DNA from: an uncultured Christensenellaceae bacterium
GTDB taxonomy: Bacteria > Bacillota > Clostridia > Christensenellales > UBA3700
Direction: 5' to 3'
Assembly (NCBI GenBank): GCA_944376205.1
Contig: CALWBV010000013.1
Location: 1-37,679 of the forward strand
Length of the DNA stretch: 37,679 nt
How positions within the stretch are numbered: position 1 is the stretch's first letter; each line of letters opens with the position of its first letter. A model generated the notes under the pieces. It was not told where the DNA came from and ran no database searches. It was given only the letters and a program-made list of their open reading frames with translations. The translations under genes and the position numbers were made by a program. This document shows positions 36,919 through 37,679 of the stretch, in pieces.

Positions 36919-36949
36919 ACAAAAAGCGGACTCGTTTCCGCTTTTTTGT
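36919..36949 (+). terminator. Intrinsic terminator of the SpoIIQ-like operon
   Basis: ACAAAAAGCGGA pairs with TCCGCTTTTTTGT around a six-base loop, with the T-run in the 3' arm. Confidence 0.88.
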
Positions 36950-37033
36950 TTTTATATAAGAAAAGCATTATATATATTTTTATATAATTGCAAAGTTTCT
37001 TTTATTGTCATCATAAATTTATCCGATATATCT

Positions 37034-37062
37034 AAAAAAAAGACGCCTTAAGGCGCCTTTTC
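37034..37062 (-). terminator. Terminator of the DUF1540-type gene
   Basis: On the minus strand, AAAAGGCGCC pairs with GGCGTCTTTT with one wobble around TTAA, followed by a T-run. It lies about 20 bases after the minus-strand stop codon and may also work on the plus strand. Confidence 0.85.
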
Positions 37063-37079
37063 ATATCAAGATCGATATA

Positions 37080-37394
37080 TCAATCGCACACGTTTTTGGT
37101 AAAACACTTTGTACGTAACATACCGTCGCACACGTTGACTATTCTGCTGCAACACATATTGTTGTGATTGTATTGACAAGTCGTGCTGTCACATTCGATA
37201 AAAGTATTTTCTCCGCTGTCGAAATCAAAATCTTTAGCTGCTTCGATATTGGCTTTCTCCTGTTCGAGTACGCCGTATTCACGTTTTCTTTTTGTCTTGC
37301 AAACTCCGTTTTTATCTATACAGATTATACCTGCCGTACAATGGCAGTTTTCGCAGTTTTCACAGTTGTGTGTTGTACATTTTATTGCCGACAT
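37080..37394 (-). CDS. Cysteine-rich DUF1540-type protein with two Cys clusters
   Basis: The 104-residue protein has 14 cysteines: C6, C11, C14, C17, C19, C25 and C32, then C68, C73, C81, C82, C89, C97 and C103, separated by a Lys/Glu-rich middle. The second cluster (CDSTTCQYNHNNMCCSRIV) and the first (CTTHNCENCENCHC) both resemble DUF1540 domains of clostridia, where function is unknown and metal binding is suspected. AAAGGAGG lies six bases before the ATG. No promoter was found in the repeat-rich region upstream. It is the only minus-strand gene at this end. Confidence 0.8.
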   Translation of the reverse strand: MSAIKCTTHNCENCENCHCTAGIICIDKNGVCKTKRKREYGVLEQEKANIEAAKDFDFDSGENTFIECDSTTCQYNHNNMCCSRIVNVCDGMLRTKCFTKNVCD

Positions 37395-37414
37395 AATTAC
37401 CTCCTTTTGTTAGC

Positions 37415-37679
37415 TGCCGAGTAAGGAGCGTTCGGGTACGGATATAAGCGTCTCTTTTTTGCTATTTGCCGTTCGTCGTCATCGTAATACGGCAAGTATT
37501 ACTTCTTCCTCCTCACGCCAACTATCTAAAAAATAGCCAGCTTATATCCGCACCCTCGCACTCCTTACTCGGCAATTTTATGTATAAGTTTTCTTTTCCG
37601 TGATTTGCCGTTCGTCGTCATCGTAATACGGCAAGTATTACTTCTTCCTCCTCACGCCAACTATCTAAAAAATAGCCAG
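37415..37679. repeat. Direct 77-bp repeats and 34-bp inverted repeats
   Basis: A 77-bp sequence at 37464-37540 recurs at 37603-37679, a period of 139 bp. Between the copies, 37541-37574 is a near-complete reverse complement of 37415-37448 (TGCCGAGTAAGGAG paired with CTCCTTACTCGGCA, and GGATATAAG with CTTATATCC). Each 77-bp unit can itself fold, as TTGCCG (37466-37471) pairs with CGGCAA (37490-37495), and in the first copy GCTATTT (37461-37467) pairs with AAATAGC (37531-37537). The second copy runs to the last base, so the array continues beyond the window. No coding frame is supported. Confidence 0.8.

Noticed and set aside
37415..37679. Possible CRISPR array
   Set aside because: The repeat is 77 bp, only two copies are seen, the interval contains an inverted copy of flanking sequence, and no cas gene is present.

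Overview
The window reads as a chromosomal segment from a low-to-moderate GC member of the Firmicutes (Clostridia-like, possibly from an uncultured lineage). The evidence is strong AAGGAGG-type ribosome binding sites, sigma-A promoters that almost all have exactly 17 bp between TTGACA-like and TATAAT-like boxes, AGA-rich arginine coding, Firmicutes-type RNA polymerase subunits, a Rho-independent terminator after most units, a SAM-I riboswitch before metK, an L10 leader before rplJ, and a SpoIIQ-like LytM protein that hints at endospore formation. No rRNA, tRNA or CRISPR array was seen.

Layout. 1-456: two 147-bp hairpin-forming repeat units and other non-coding structure. 457-1831 (minus strand): rqcP and the fused ispDF. 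2193-11138: rpoB and rpoC under one strong promoter, then a SAM-I riboswitch and metK. 11173-13467: recD2. 13105-16836: an AT-rich 3.37-kb insertion flanked by two slightly different copies of the last 120 codons of recD2; it carries a 731-residue lipoprotein gene, the first 36 codons of a second lipoprotein, and a truncated leucine-rich-repeat gene. 17031-22031: secA, prfB, tsaD. 22061-26880: an orphan promoter region, then rpsL, rpsG, fusA and tuf. 26994-28084: a short-chain dehydrogenase. 28118-31639: rpmG, secE, nusG, rplK, rplA, rplJ, rplL. 31860-34182: a HisC-like aminotransferase and a degenerate alcohol/glycerol-phosphate dehydrogenase-like protein. 34199-35448: two tandem membrane-anchored paralogues with duplicated promoters and leaders. 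35674-36949: a small exported protein and a SpoIIQ-like protein. 37080-37394 (minus): a cysteine-rich DUF1540-type protein. 37415-37679: long direct and inverted repeats running off the end.

How it fits together. Most of the window is core information processing: transcription (rpoBC, nusG), translation (S12, S7, EF-G, EF-Tu, RF2, L33, L11, L1, L10, L7/L12, the t6A enzyme TsaD, the ribosome-rescue factor RqcP) and protein export (secA, secE). The usual Firmicutes order secE-nusG-rplKAJL-rpoBC-rpsLG-fusA-tuf is broken into three blocks in permuted order. The most unusual part is the recD2 insertion. Its two flanking 3' ends differ by 13 substitutions, 11 of them synonymous, as expected if the insert brought in a recD2 3' end from another strain and displaced the resident one. 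Smaller points of interest are an arginine at S12 position 88, the loss of the RF2 programmed frameshift site, and several leader RNAs with competing pairings.
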